A stretch of DNA of 10,422 nt from Paramacrobiotus metropolitanus (GCF_019649055.1 NW_026570750.1:1-10422), one strand, 5' to 3'; counted from the stretch's first letter, positions 1-8,144 are shown. Notes: generated from the sequence alone by a model not told the origin. Numbers and translations: made by a program.

Positions 1-651
1 GGTATTGGCAACCTGGTGTTCACGTTGATGTTGTCTGGTTTGTTCGTCTCGATTCTTAACCGCATCCAGGACATCGTTGAGATTCATGGCTCGGGTGTGC
101 ACTTCGCCACATTCATGGGCCCGTCCATATTCGTCGACTCCCGTAATCATATATCGCATATTCGGTGGACGCTCTCGTGAATTTCCACTGGACGCACTCG
201 GTGGTTCGTTCGATCGCTGGAGTCTTTCTCGTTCGATCCGTTCCTGTTCTCGTCGTTCGCCCAATTCTCGATCTGCAAGATCTGCCTGCTCGCGCTCGCG
301 CTGCTCCTCTCGATTCCGCGGTGGCATCAAAACCTCTGGCGGTGCGGGCGCGTTTATCCAATTTCCGTTGCGTTGTTCGATATTCTCTTGTGCTGCACGC
401 ACGATCGCTCTGTGGCTGGTCATCAGGTAATGATGATTCCAATTTTGTCGATTCAGCAAGTGGATGTAGCAACTGAGATTCCCTTCAAACACCACCTCGT
501 TTCGCCACACTTGGAATCGATCCAGCAACTCGGGAATATTCTCCGTAATGTGTCGATAACATCGGCGTCGTGGCCAGTTTGTTCTGCAGTCTGGGCAAAT
601 CCGAGAATGTCCTTCCCACTGCTCTTCTTCCGTCGGTTGACGTCGAGCCAT
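1..651 (-). CDS. ORF4, unrecognised protein with CxxC...CxxH motif and charged helix (partial, runs off window)
   Basis: From an ATG at 651 the minus strand is open for 217 codons to the window edge with no stop, so the C-terminus is missing. I do not recognise the protein. Near residues 19-35 it has Cys-x2-Cys-x8-Cys-x2-His (CPDC...CYRH), plausibly a zinc site. Residues about 40-110 look globular, with several Trp, His and Tyr. Residues about 115-150 are an Arg/Glu-rich segment that should form a long charged helix or coiled coil. A second small Cys/His cluster (HECGEVH) lies near residue 180. The ATG is preceded closely by TTAATTACAG, which resembles a splice acceptor. It lies about 395 bases after ORF3 on the same strand. 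It could be an additional gene of the retroelement, the gag of a neighbouring element, or a host exon; the sequence does not decide this. Confidence 0.7.
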   Translation of the reverse strand, partial: MARRQPTEEEQWEGHSRICPDCRTNWPRRRCYRHITENIPELLDRFQVWRNEVVFEGNLSCYIHLLNRQNWNHHYLMTSHRAIVRAAQENIEQRNGNWINAPAPPEVLMPPRNREEQREREQADLADRELGERREQERIERERLQRSNEPPSASSGNSRERPPNMRYMITGVDEYGRAHECGEVHTRAMNLNDVLDAVKNRDEQTRQHQREHQVANT

Positions 652-1045
652 TGTTACTGTAATTAACATTATAAATGTAAACACATGTTATTAATCGATT
701 GTTTCTTTATCGGAGGAATCGGAAATCGATATGACAGTCGGATCGATAATTATGCAGGTTAATCTCCACCATGAAAGGATTTCTTCGTGAAATCACCACC
801 ATGAGCGGTTAGTATGCGAATCGACGGAATTAAATCAACAAATTTCCGAAATTAAATTAAACACCACCATGAACCACAATCGATGTTGTAGTTCACGTCG
901 ACAATCAAACAAATTCATAAATATTAATATTTTTTCGATTTCCGCCATAAAATTTAATTAAACAAGTCGATGCAATTACAAAATCGATACTCAAATCAAT
1001 TCGGAAATCACACCACGCAAAAAAAATCGATTAATTTCCAAGACA
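652..1045. other. AT-rich spacer between ORF3 and ORF4 with repeated CCACCATGA motif
   Basis: No gene is seen in this roughly 394-base stretch; all frames are closed by stops. It is AT-rich with many AATCGAT and TTAATT words. Three copies of a 12-base motif (CTCCACCATGAA or CACCACCATGAR on the plus strand) lie at 764-775, 794-805 and 862-873, and a fourth lies inside the 3' end of pol at 2634-2645. No LTR-like TG...CA ends or purine tract next to an LTR were recognised. Confidence 0.6.
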
Positions 1046-2458
1046 TTATTTGCGCTGTTGCGCCGGCAACTGTTGTGCCGGCGACGGCGGCACCAACTGA
1101 TAACACACATTGTGCATCGCATCGAGGGTCATGACCAGCGCTTTCTGGCTGGCCATTAATCGAACAGTTTCTGAGATCGTCACTTCCGCGCTCGTCGGTA
1201 AATTAGGATCCACCGCTTTTAAGTTTCGATAGATTTCCTTCACTGTCGCACCACCTGGCTTATTCAGATGTCGAATCATCGCTACGATATTAGTCTGCCA
1301 AGTGTGCTTAGTGTGATCGCTCGGTCGACTTGGCACCATATACTTTGCAACGCCATCTTCGAACCCTACCAGCACTTTCGAGTTCTCAGACAGCGTATCC
1401 ATAATCCGCTGCGTTACTTTAATATCGGTGACCAATCGACGCCTAACAAATTCGGCATGTATCATTTCCGCTGAGAATCGCGTCATTGTTTTATCGTCTC
1501 GCAGAAACTGACAAATCTGATCGGGTAACGGTAAGTTTTCTTCCACTAATCGTATATCAACTGCCTGTGATCGACTGCTGCTTGTCGGCTGCACCATTTC
1601 AGGAACAACAGGTGTTTCTGGCAGCGGGACAAAGCGCATATTCGGCACCGGAATCATCGATACTTTTGGTGCTATCGGTTTAGGAGGCGTCAAGACTGAC
1701 GCACTCGGCGACGGAATCACATCCTGAATTTGAACTTCCGGGATAATCTCAATCGATTCCGCAGTGCTCGATCTAATTCGCTTCATACGGGGGACTGGCA
1801 CGATTTTAGCTGGCGATCGACGCGGGTCTGCAAAATTCAGTCTGCCGCGGCCACGTGATCGTCGGGCCGTTTGCGGTTTACGCGTTTGACTCGGCGATTT
1901 ACTCAGCGTACTCGCTTCGCTTCGCTTCGCTGCCTGTACTAGTTCGAGCATCGATGGCGATATTAGACCTTTCTCTGCCAACACGCCATAATCTGTATCA
2001 TTCGATTTTGGTTCATCGACAATCGTCAATCTGAAAGTTCCGCTGCCTTCCGAGGATGGTTCATCTGTCTGTTCGATGCCGCCTTCGGGCATTTCTGGTC
2101 GACTTTCGACGGGAGCCACCGGCGGTAGCTGTACTGAATTATCGACTGCGGAAATCACACCTGACTGAAATTGCTGCACGTTGTTGCCTGAGTCAATCGG
2201 TTTCATCGTTCCAACTTTCTTACTTCTTCGATGTATGTAAATTCTCGAGAGATCCGTCTGTTGTTCGGCCGACTGCATTCCTGCAGTTTGCGTCCCAACC
2301 GATCGATCACTACTTCGTTCTGACTCGATTTGTGCCCGCAGGCCTTCCTCAAGATTCCTCCGCTGAGCCTGCTCGAATGAGACGACTGGAAACAGTGCTT
2401 GTCTCATTGGAAATTGTCCGATACTCCGCCTGAATGGGTTCACATTTCGGCGATCCAT
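1046..2458 (-). CDS. ORF3, 470-residue accessory protein with tandem winged-helix-like C-terminus
   Basis: This intact ORF follows pol by about 70 bases, in the place where env would lie. I chose the ATG at 2458; a GTG at 2476 in the same frame is not a credible eukaryotic start. There is no signal peptide or membrane segment, so it is not an envelope protein. Residues about 1-300 are low-complexity and probably disordered, rich in Ser, Pro and Arg, with basic patches (RKPQTARRSRGRGR and PRMKRIR) that could act as nuclear localisation or nucleic-acid-binding segments. Residues about 310-375 and 385-452 share one pattern: an N-terminal helix, a second helix, then VT...L....K.LV...D.....Y..VP. 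This is consistent with two winged-helix domains. Family membership and function are not recognised. A TTTTAG lies just before the ATG and could be a splice acceptor. Confidence 0.8.
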   Translation of the reverse strand: MDRRNVNPFRRSIGQFPMRQALFPVVSFEQAQRRNLEEGLRAQIESERSSDRSVGTQTAGMQSAEQQTDLSRIYIHRRSKKVGTMKPIDSGNNVQQFQSGVISAVDNSVQLPPVAPVESRPEMPEGGIEQTDEPSSEGSGTFRLTIVDEPKSNDTDYGVLAEKGLISPSMLELVQAAKRSEASTLSKSPSQTRKPQTARRSRGRGRLNFADPRRSPAKIVPVPRMKRIRSSTAESIEIIPEVQIQDVIPSPSASVLTPPKPIAPKVSMIPVPNMRFVPLPETPVVPEMVQPTSSSRSQAVDIRLVEENLPLPDQICQFLRDDKTMTRFSAEMIHAEFVRRRLVTDIKVTQRIMDTLSENSKVLVGFEDGVAKYMVPSRPSDHTKHTWQTNIVAMIRHLNKPGGATVKEIYRNLKAVDPNLPTSAEVTISETVRLMASQKALVMTLDAMHNVCYQLVPPSPAQQLPAQQRK

Positions 2459-2529
2459 GACTAAAATATAGCGCACACAATACTATGCGGTAATGCATGC
2501 ACACACACTTTAGTCACAAATCTACATCG

Positions 2530-5500
2530 CTACATCGATTTAATTAAATCGTGGTTTCGTAATTTAATTTTTAATTTACCGCTCGATTTTATTTTCGGCA
2601 CTTTATCGTCGTTATTATCGTTTTCCTTATTCTCTCCACCATGAAGGGTGTTATGAGAGGACTTATCGATTTCATTCGCAACAGGTTCATCGATTATCAT
2701 CTCGGTTTCTGCTGCGTCATCGACTTCTGCATTTTCATCGTTATTCGCATTTACAAGTAAATCGTCGTCGGAAACATACGGCTTTAATCGGGAAACTGTC
2801 ACTTTAATCTTTTCTTTACCGCCCTGTTTCTGAATTATCGCTGCACCATCGTATGGGAAATCGATAATTTCGTACGGACCGTCGTAACGATCGCGTAAAC
2901 TTTTCGATTCACCTTTCTTCTTCGGAATACTCAGCCAGACGGCATCACCGGTGATAAAATCACTTTGCGTTCGCTTTTTATCGAATCGATTTGCAGTTTT
3001 ATCGTGCTCTTGCTGAATGTAGATTTTCGCTAATTCATGCGCTTCATTTAAGTTCGATCGAAGAGCATCCATGTATTCCTTAATCGTACCGTGCTCGACA
3101 GGAACATTCGTTTTCGTTACGGTGTCGGCGGGGATCACCTGTTCCCGGCCGTACAGCATATAAAACGGAGAAAATCGCGTCGTCGCCTGCACAACACGAT
3201 TTCTAGCTGATACGATAAACGGTAGGACTAAATCCCAATCGGTCTTATTTTTATCTTTAACATAAATCGATAACGAATCTGCAATCGTCTGCATTTGCCT
3301 CTCGACCAGGCCGCGCCCGATCGGGTGGTATGCAGATCCAAAATGATGCGATATTTTCAGCTCTCGGAGCAACGATTGCATAAGGCGTCCCATGAAATTT
3401 GTACCTTGATCGGTATTAATCTCATGAGGCGCACCATACGGTAAAATTACATCGTAAAGCAGGAAGTTCGCAACTTCCCGTGCAGACTGCGTTTTAATCG
3501 GTTTAGCGATAACGAATTTCGTTAACTCATCGACAACGACTGCAATGTGGTCATTACCACGTTCGGTTTTAGGAAGCGGTCCCTTGATGTCCAGCTGGAC
3601 GCGAAAGAACGGCTCACCGACTTTAACGTCTCGCAGTTTGCCAGGCGGGGCGCGACGGGGCGCCTTCCGGGCGTGGCAACCGCGACACTTTCTCACATAA
3701 TCGTCAATATCGGTCGTCATATTATGCCAATAATATCGTAAAGCAATCGCATCGTAAGTTTTCTTTAAACCGAGATGTCCACTGGCTGGACTATCGTGCA
3801 TCCCTTTCAGAATATCGAGTCGCCAGTGTTTCGGCACCACAAATCTTCGGTTAATTCGATCGTTAGCTGTAGATAATCGATACAGTACACCCTGGTACAT
3901 TTCGAACTCTGAATGTTGCTTTTTTACAAGCATACTTTCAGCACGACTTTCGATATCATGGATAATTTTCTCGAGACTGGGATCGCGTAATTGTTCGTTT
4001 CGAAGGAACGTATACGAGGACTCTTCCGGTCGCATCTCGTCAGCGGGATCGCTCAACGACATTACTCGTACCGTTCGACTACTGAATTTATCGTCCTTTA
4101 ATTCATCCCATTCATCGACTTCCTCTGGGGGACCGACAGGGTTGCGACTCAACGCATCAGCGTTGTCGCACTGTTTTCCCGGTCGATATTTAATCGTCAT
4201 ATCGTGGCTACCCAATAAGAGTGCCCATCGTGTTAATCGACCATTTGTTCCTTGTTTATTCGATGCTGATCGTATTAAGTTCGTTAATGCCTGATGGTCA
4301 GTTCTTACTGTAAACGGCATGTGATCGATATAATGGCGAAATTTCGTAACTGCAAAAACGACTGCCAAGCATTCGAGCTGAGTAATCGGATACTTCTGCT
4401 CTGCTGGCGTTAATAATCGACTTGCGTAAGCGATCGGGTGGTCGTCCTGATGAAGAACAGCACCAACACCAATCGTACTAGCATCACACTCGATAACTGT
4501 CGGCTTTAAGGGATCGAATTTTACCAAGCAGGGCGCATTCGTCAGCGCCTGCTTCAACGATTCAAATTCCGCATCGTGGACCGAAGTCCAATCCTTAACG
4601 ACATCCTTCTTATTTTTAAATAAATCGTACAAGTTTCGAGTAATTTTCGCGTAATCTTTCACGAATTTTCGATAGTAATTGGCTAAGCCAAGAAACGATC
4701 GCAATTTAGTTTCGGTCGTCGGCTTAGGGAATTCTCGAATCGCAGAAATTTTATCCTCATCGGTTCGAATGCCACTTTCCGATATTACATGACCGAGAAA
4801 ATGTAACTCGGTCTTAGCGATGTGACACTTCGACGGCTTAAGCGTTAAACCGGCTGCACGCAATCGCTCGAATAATCGACGTATTTTTATGAGTAATTCC
4901 GCTATCGTTTTAGCAGCGCAAATCAAATCGTCGAGGTAACCGAAAATTCCTTCATCGCGTAACGGACCGAGAATTTTATCGATCATCGCCTGAAACGTTG
5001 CAGGTCCGTTACAAACACCAAACGGCATACGAAGGAATTCGTAGAGGCCGTCCTGCGTTATAAACGCAGTTTTCGCAATCGACTCTTCGTCCATCGGGAT
5101 TTGCCAGAATCCCGCGGAGCAATCGAAACCACAGAAGTATTTATTGCCGGTTACAGCATCGAGCAAAACATCGGGGTTTGGGAGGGGATAGCTGTTCTTT
5201 TTCGTAACGTTATTCAAAGCGATATAGTTAATACAAAATCGAGTACCGATCGTACCGTCTGGGTTCTTCTTCACCGCGAGAACCACGGGAAAACACCAGT
5301 CGGAAATCGATGGACGTATCACGCCTTGCTCAAGCATTTCCTTGACGTGCTCTTGGATGAAAGCACGGCCTTTCCAACTTGTTCGATGAGGTCTCGATTT
5401 AATCGGTTTTGCATCGCCAGTATCGATCGTATGTTTATAACACGTAACGTTTCCGTACGGTCGTTTCGACGTAGGAAATAAATCGGCAAATTCGACAAAC

Positions 5501-7710
5501 AGTTCTTGAAACTGTTTCTTCTCAGCATCGGTTAAATCGGGATTTAGGTGCATCTCATTTATCGATTTTAGAACCTCGCTATGCTCTTCCAGCGTACGCG
5601 GCTTCACGTCTGCTGTAGCAACTACGGGGTCATCGTCCTCTTCGTAAGTTTCGATCACGCCAACCCAGGCGCCTTTCTTGACTTTCCGTCGAGACATCGA
5701 ATGATTCGATACAAGCACTTCGAATTTACCATCGTTCGGTTTCACGTGCCCACATTCCGGCACCATTTTGCCGGAAGAGTACAGGCTGGGATTACCGATG
5801 AAAATATGCAACGGTGTGTCCAACTCAGCATTCCGCCTCGTTGAAACCGACACCCACGTCGCACCTGGATCGACTGTGAAGTCATCGACTGCGTAAACTT
5901 TTACCATTTTTCGTTTCGGACAAGGATTAGCGATCTCACACACTTCGAACGCATCCTCGAATTCCCATTTATCGTTATTCGATTCAATTACAGGTATCGA
6001 TTCCTGTGAATTTTCAACTTTATCGACTGACGTATTATTCCAAGCAGCAACGATTTCTTTCGGAGTTTTATCGATCAGTATTTTATCGTATTTATCAACT
6101 TCTGCTGCATATCGAACTGCGGTTTCCTTCATCGATTGGCCAATTTTTACAAGAGCCGACAACGATGTTGGCGCAGCGATTAAATTCTTATTCGAATATG
6201 CTGGATACGTATCGTGGACATTATGTCCTCTGCTTTTAAAAACGTCATCGCTTTCTCGATAGTTAATCTTAACAGTATCGTCAATCTTCGGATTTTTATC
6301 GTTTTCCACTATGAGAGGTTTATCGGGTTTCGATATAGGATCGCTCGCTGGTGTCTTCCTGCTCTTTTTCATGCATGAATGCACGACAGGAGGGCCAGAA
6401 GACGGGAGGGGAGTATCGATGCTTTGGATGTCCGGTGCAGTCACCGCAGGGCTGCTTACCGGTACAACCGTGACGATTTTAGTAAATTCTGGTAACTCGT
6501 CTTCAAATCGTATTCGTTTTGGCGTTTTAGGCTTAATTTTATCGTGAGTTATCGATAGAAGTTCCTTAATTGGAACGTCCTCGAGTAACAGTTCGAGCGC
6601 GATCTTTCCGTCTTCAATAAACCGATTATGAATCATATCGACGGGGACATAAAGTCCACCCGGGGGCTGAGTTTTGTCGTCGAGAAATTTTTGTCGTAAC
6701 TGATCCTGGAATTCATTCCAGTATTCGATTTCATGTTCGATGTCGGTCTCGAGTGCCCAAAGTTCTACTTTGGCTGCCACGATGGCTCGATCATCTTCAT
6801 TCTTACGCGCCTCTTCAAGTCGTTCTTGATAATCAACGAGAAACCAATAATTATCCTGGACTGATCGCTGTATATCATCGATAAATACTCGATATTCTTC
6901 ATATAAATTTCCCCAGGCGTTATCGGTGAAATTTTTCCGTGCCACGGGCGTGGGGAAAAATTTCGCATTATCGCGATTACACGGAGGCACAAGTGCTTCC
7001 GTCTGAATTGATTTATTGGCCCTTTCGGGTATCGCATCAACCTTCACAGGTATCGTTTCCTTTACAGGCATCGGTCCCTTTTCGGTTATCGTTCCTTTTT
7101 CAGGTATCGCTCCCTTTTCGGGCATTGTTTCCCTTACGGGCATCGTCTCCTTTGCAGGCATCGATTTAACCTTTGCAGGTATTGTGGTTGCAGTTTTTCT
7201 CCGTGCCACGGGCGCGGGGAAAACTGGAACCGGTATCGTGGCATCGATCGCGGTCGACACAACATGTACACTGCTCGGACAATTTGAGTTCGATACGGTT
7301 TCCGGCGGAGGCTTACAGTCTCGCGCCAGTTCCATTTTTAATATCGAACTCTCACGAACAATATACTGAAATCGGACCAAGAAATCTTGGCCTAACAGTA
7401 CTTGTACTGAATCGTTTATCGGTTTGACGTATAAGGAATGGGGTATCGTTCGATCTTTTATCGTAATCATTACGGCGCAGTAGTCGGTAACTGGAAAGCT
7501 ACGAGCACCACCAACGCCACGAATATCCAGCGGTTTCGATAATGGGAATCGGGGGATTCGATTCACACGTAAGAATTCATCGGAAACAAGAGATGTTTCC
7601 GCCCCTGAATCGATTAATGCGTTAACCTCAGCTCCATCGACACTGACGACATGCATCAGTGCACGAGTTCGCTTCGGTTCGCATGAATTAGGTTTCAGCT
7701 GGGAAATCAT
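2530..7710 (-). CDS. pol: Pol polyprotein: protease, reverse transcriptase, RNase H, integrase
   Basis: The 1726 residues are uninterrupted. Aspartic protease comes first, with D34-S-G-A and a later LLGQDFL at 105-111. A linker of about 640 residues follows. Reverse transcriptase spans about 755-985, with catalytic D863 (FDCSAGFWQ) and D927-D928 in FGYLDDL. RNase H spans about 1070-1190, with D1076 (ECDAST) and D1185 (NADALS). Integrase has H1305, H1312, C1342 and C1345 in its zinc domain, then D1374, D1434 and E1470, a DD35E spacing, and a GPY/F module at 1610-1613. The acidic tail (about 1640-1726) ends in a basic stretch and has no chromodomain. The frame is open upstream of the first ATG to 7947, so pol is probably made as a Gag-Pol fusion by -1 frameshifting at 7833-7839. 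Every expected catalytic residue is present, so the enzyme part looks recently functional. Confidence 0.97.
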   Translation of the reverse strand: MISQLKPNSCEPKRTRALMHVVSVDGAEVNALIDSGAETSLVSDEFLRVNRIPRFPLSKPLDIRGVGGARSFPVTDYCAVMITIKDRTIPHSLYVKPINDSVQVLLGQDFLVRFQYIVRESSILKMELARDCKPPPETVSNSNCPSSVHVVSTAIDATIPVPVFPAPVARRKTATTIPAKVKSMPAKETMPVRETMPEKGAIPEKGTITEKGPMPVKETIPVKVDAIPERANKSIQTEALVPPCNRDNAKFFPTPVARKNFTDNAWGNLYEEYRVFIDDIQRSVQDNYWFLVDYQERLEEARKNEDDRAIVAAKVELWALETDIEHEIEYWNEFQDQLRQKFLDDKTQPPGGLYVPVDMIHNRFIEDGKIALELLLEDVPIKELLSITHDKIKPKTPKRIRFEDELPEFTKIVTVVPVSSPAVTAPDIQSIDTPLPSSGPPVVHSCMKKSRKTPASDPISKPDKPLIVENDKNPKIDDTVKINYRESDDVFKSRGHNVHDTYPAYSNKNLIAAPTSLSALVKIGQSMKETAVRYAAEVDKYDKILIDKTPKEIVAAWNNTSVDKVENSQESIPVIESNNDKWEFEDAFEVCEIANPCPKRKMVKVYAVDDFTVDPGATWVSVSTRRNAELDTPLHIFIGNPSLYSSGKMVPECGHVKPNDGKFEVLVSNHSMSRRKVKKGAWVGVIETYEEDDDPVVATADVKPRTLEEHSEVLKSINEMHLNPDLTDAEKKQFQELFVEFADLFPTSKRPYGNVTCYKHTIDTGDAKPIKSRPHRTSWKGRAFIQEHVKEMLEQGVIRPSISDWCFPVVLAVKKNPDGTIGTRFCINYIALNNVTKKNSYPLPNPDVLLDAVTGNKYFCGFDCSAGFWQIPMDEESIAKTAFITQDGLYEFLRMPFGVCNGPATFQAMIDKILGPLRDEGIFGYLDDLICAAKTIAELLIKIRRLFERLRAAGLTLKPSKCHIAKTELHFLGHVISESGIRTDEDKISAIREFPKPTTETKLRSFLGLANYYRKFVKDYAKITRNLYDLFKNKKDVVKDWTSVHDAEFESLKQALTNAPCLVKFDPLKPTVIECDASTIGVGAVLHQDDHPIAYASRLLTPAEQKYPITQLECLAVVFAVTKFRHYIDHMPFTVRTDHQALTNLIRSASNKQGTNGRLTRWALLLGSHDMTIKYRPGKQCDNADALSRNPVGPPEEVDEWDELKDDKFSSRTVRVMSLSDPADEMRPEESSYTFLRNEQLRDPSLEKIIHDIESRAESMLVKKQHSEFEMYQGVLYRLSTANDRINRRFVVPKHWRLDILKGMHDSPASGHLGLKKTYDAIALRYYWHNMTTDIDDYVRKCRGCHARKAPRRAPPGKLRDVKVGEPFFRVQLDIKGPLPKTERGNDHIAVVVDELTKFVIAKPIKTQSAREVANFLLYDVILPYGAPHEINTDQGTNFMGRLMQSLLRELKISHHFGSAYHPIGRGLVERQMQTIADSLSIYVKDKNKTDWDLVLPFIVSARNRVVQATTRFSPFYMLYGREQVIPADTVTKTNVPVEHGTIKEYMDALRSNLNEAHELAKIYIQQEHDKTANRFDKKRTQSDFITGDAVWLSIPKKKGESKSLRDRYDGPYEIIDFPYDGAAIIQKQGGKEKIKVTVSRLKPYVSDDDLLVNANNDENAEVDDAAETEMIIDEPVANEIDKSSHNTLHGGENKENDNNDDKVPKIKSSGKLKIKLRNHDLIKSM
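5640..5905 (-). other. Beta-rich domain between protease and reverse transcriptase (dUTPase-like tether, tentative)
   Basis: Within pol, residues about 605-690 run from VKVYAVDDF to WVGVIETYEE. They show alternating hydrophobic strands with the order DPGATWVSV, HIFIGNPSL, GKFEVLVSN and KKGAWVGVI. Invertebrate Ty3/gypsy elements often carry a beta-rich module of this pattern (promoter of the RT tether, PPG-type strand first and a KG..VG strand last) just ahead of reverse transcriptase, sometimes compared with the dUTPase fold. The assignment here rests on pattern only; no dUTPase catalytic motif is evident, so an enzymatic role is not implied. Confidence 0.4.
6929..7226. repeat. Pair of direct repeats, each a hairpin, flanking the minisatellite
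   Basis: The sequence TTTTCCGTGCCACGGGCG occurs at about 6933-6950, and a near-identical one with CT inserted lies at about 7194-7214. Each is the core of an inverted repeat. At 6929-6938 and 6954-6963 there is a perfect 10-base stem (AAATTTTTCC with GGAAAAATTT) and a 15-base loop. At 7191-7197 and 7220-7226 the stem is CAGTTTT with AAAACTG. They encode TPVARKN and APVARRK in pol, so the amino acids are conserved as well; whether the structure matters in RNA is unknown. Confidence 0.7.
7018..7178 (-). repeat. 18-bp minisatellite encoding hexapeptide repeats in the pol linker
   Basis: About eight imperfect tandem units of 18 bases encode six-residue repeats of the form (M/I)-P-(A/V/E)-(K/R)-x-x, for example MPAKET, MPVRET, MPEKGA and IPEKGT. 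They sit at about residues 178-230 of pol, after the protease. The reading frame is kept throughout. The array is flanked on both sides by a duplicated sequence around CCGTGCCACGGGCG. Confidence 0.85.
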
Positions 7711-7817
7711 ACAGGTATCGTTATCGTTATTCGCATCAGTAATCGTATCGGTAATCGTAAATCCATTAATCGATATATCCGGCGGTTTGGGAGGTACTGG
7801 GACAGCAAAGCCGGTGT

Positions 7818-8144
7818 TTACTGCCCGTTGCCGTTTCCCTGGCCGCCACCAAAGCCGCCCTGGGTACCACCGGCAGAACCGCCGGGGCTCCGAGCGCCAT
7901 GGCCGCCACCACCAGAACCGCCACCGTTCTGGCCGGACTGCGGTGCCTTATCGTTTGTCCACGAGTTTAATCGACGTCGATTTCCGTTATTTGGTCCCTG
8001 ATAGTTATCGTTTCGACTTTGGGAATTTTCCCGGTTTCGGCGGAAGTCACTAGCATAACGGCGGCTGCCGTCAGCGTAGTGATACGCACAATAGATCGGG
8101 TTTTGATCGCGCGGCACGTCTCGAAACTTACATTCATCGATTTT
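7818..8144 (-). pseudogene. gag: Gag C-terminal fragment, copy B (5'-truncated, in frame)
   Basis: The frame is open from just after a TAG at 8145-8147 to a TAA at 7818-7820 and has no ATG. It begins at ECKFRDVPR, which aligns with the last Cys of the zinc knuckle in copy A (EACQFKDVPR). It continues through NPIYCAYHYADG and RRYASDF, matching copy A, and ends in a Gly-rich tail and NGQ. The Gly-rich tail also keeps the pol frame open. The knuckle's first three ligands are missing, so this is the remainder of a gag whose 5' part was lost at the junction. It can be reached only by reading through from the broken upstream gag. Confidence 0.8.
7833..7839 (-). promoter_or_regulatory. Probable -1 ribosomal frameshift site (GGGAAAC) at the gag-pol boundary
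   Basis: On the minus strand the gag frame reads CAG GGA AAC GGC AAC GGG CAG TAA. The heptamer G GGA AAC fits the X XXY YYZ rule, and slipping back one base gives GGG AAA, which enters the pol frame. The pol frame is open from 7947, so the overlap is about 130 bases and contains the site. Six bases after the heptamer, GGGCAG can pair with a downstream CTGTCC (one G-U pair, 15-base loop), a possible stimulatory stem. In the decayed upstream copy the equivalent position (8435-8441) reads G GAA AAC. Confidence 0.65.

Noticed and set aside
113-472. A 119-residue minus-strand frame and overlapping plus-strand frames at the left edge
   Set aside because: They overlap the longer ORF4 frame, and their Arg/Ser-rich products are what an Arg/Glu-rich gene gives when read in other frames.
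1640-1700. KEN-box-like GGENKEN in the Pol tail and AT-hook-like SRGRGR in ORF3 as functional motifs
   Set aside because: Such short motifs arise by chance in charged, disordered sequence, and nothing else supports them. The interval given covers neither exactly; they lie near 2620-2640 and 1845-1860.
1912-1934. CTTCG repeats as a microsatellite of note
   Set aside because: Only three to four short units, within coding sequence of ORF3 (AKRSEAS), easily explained by codon use.
1046-2458. ORF3 as an envelope protein
   Set aside because: There is no signal peptide, no hydrophobic membrane segment and no Cys-rich ectodomain; the protein is basic, disordered and winged-helix-like.
2476-2476. 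GTG start for ORF3 giving six extra residues
   Set aside because: The organism is eukaryotic and an ATG lies in frame at 2458, so the ATG is the credible start.
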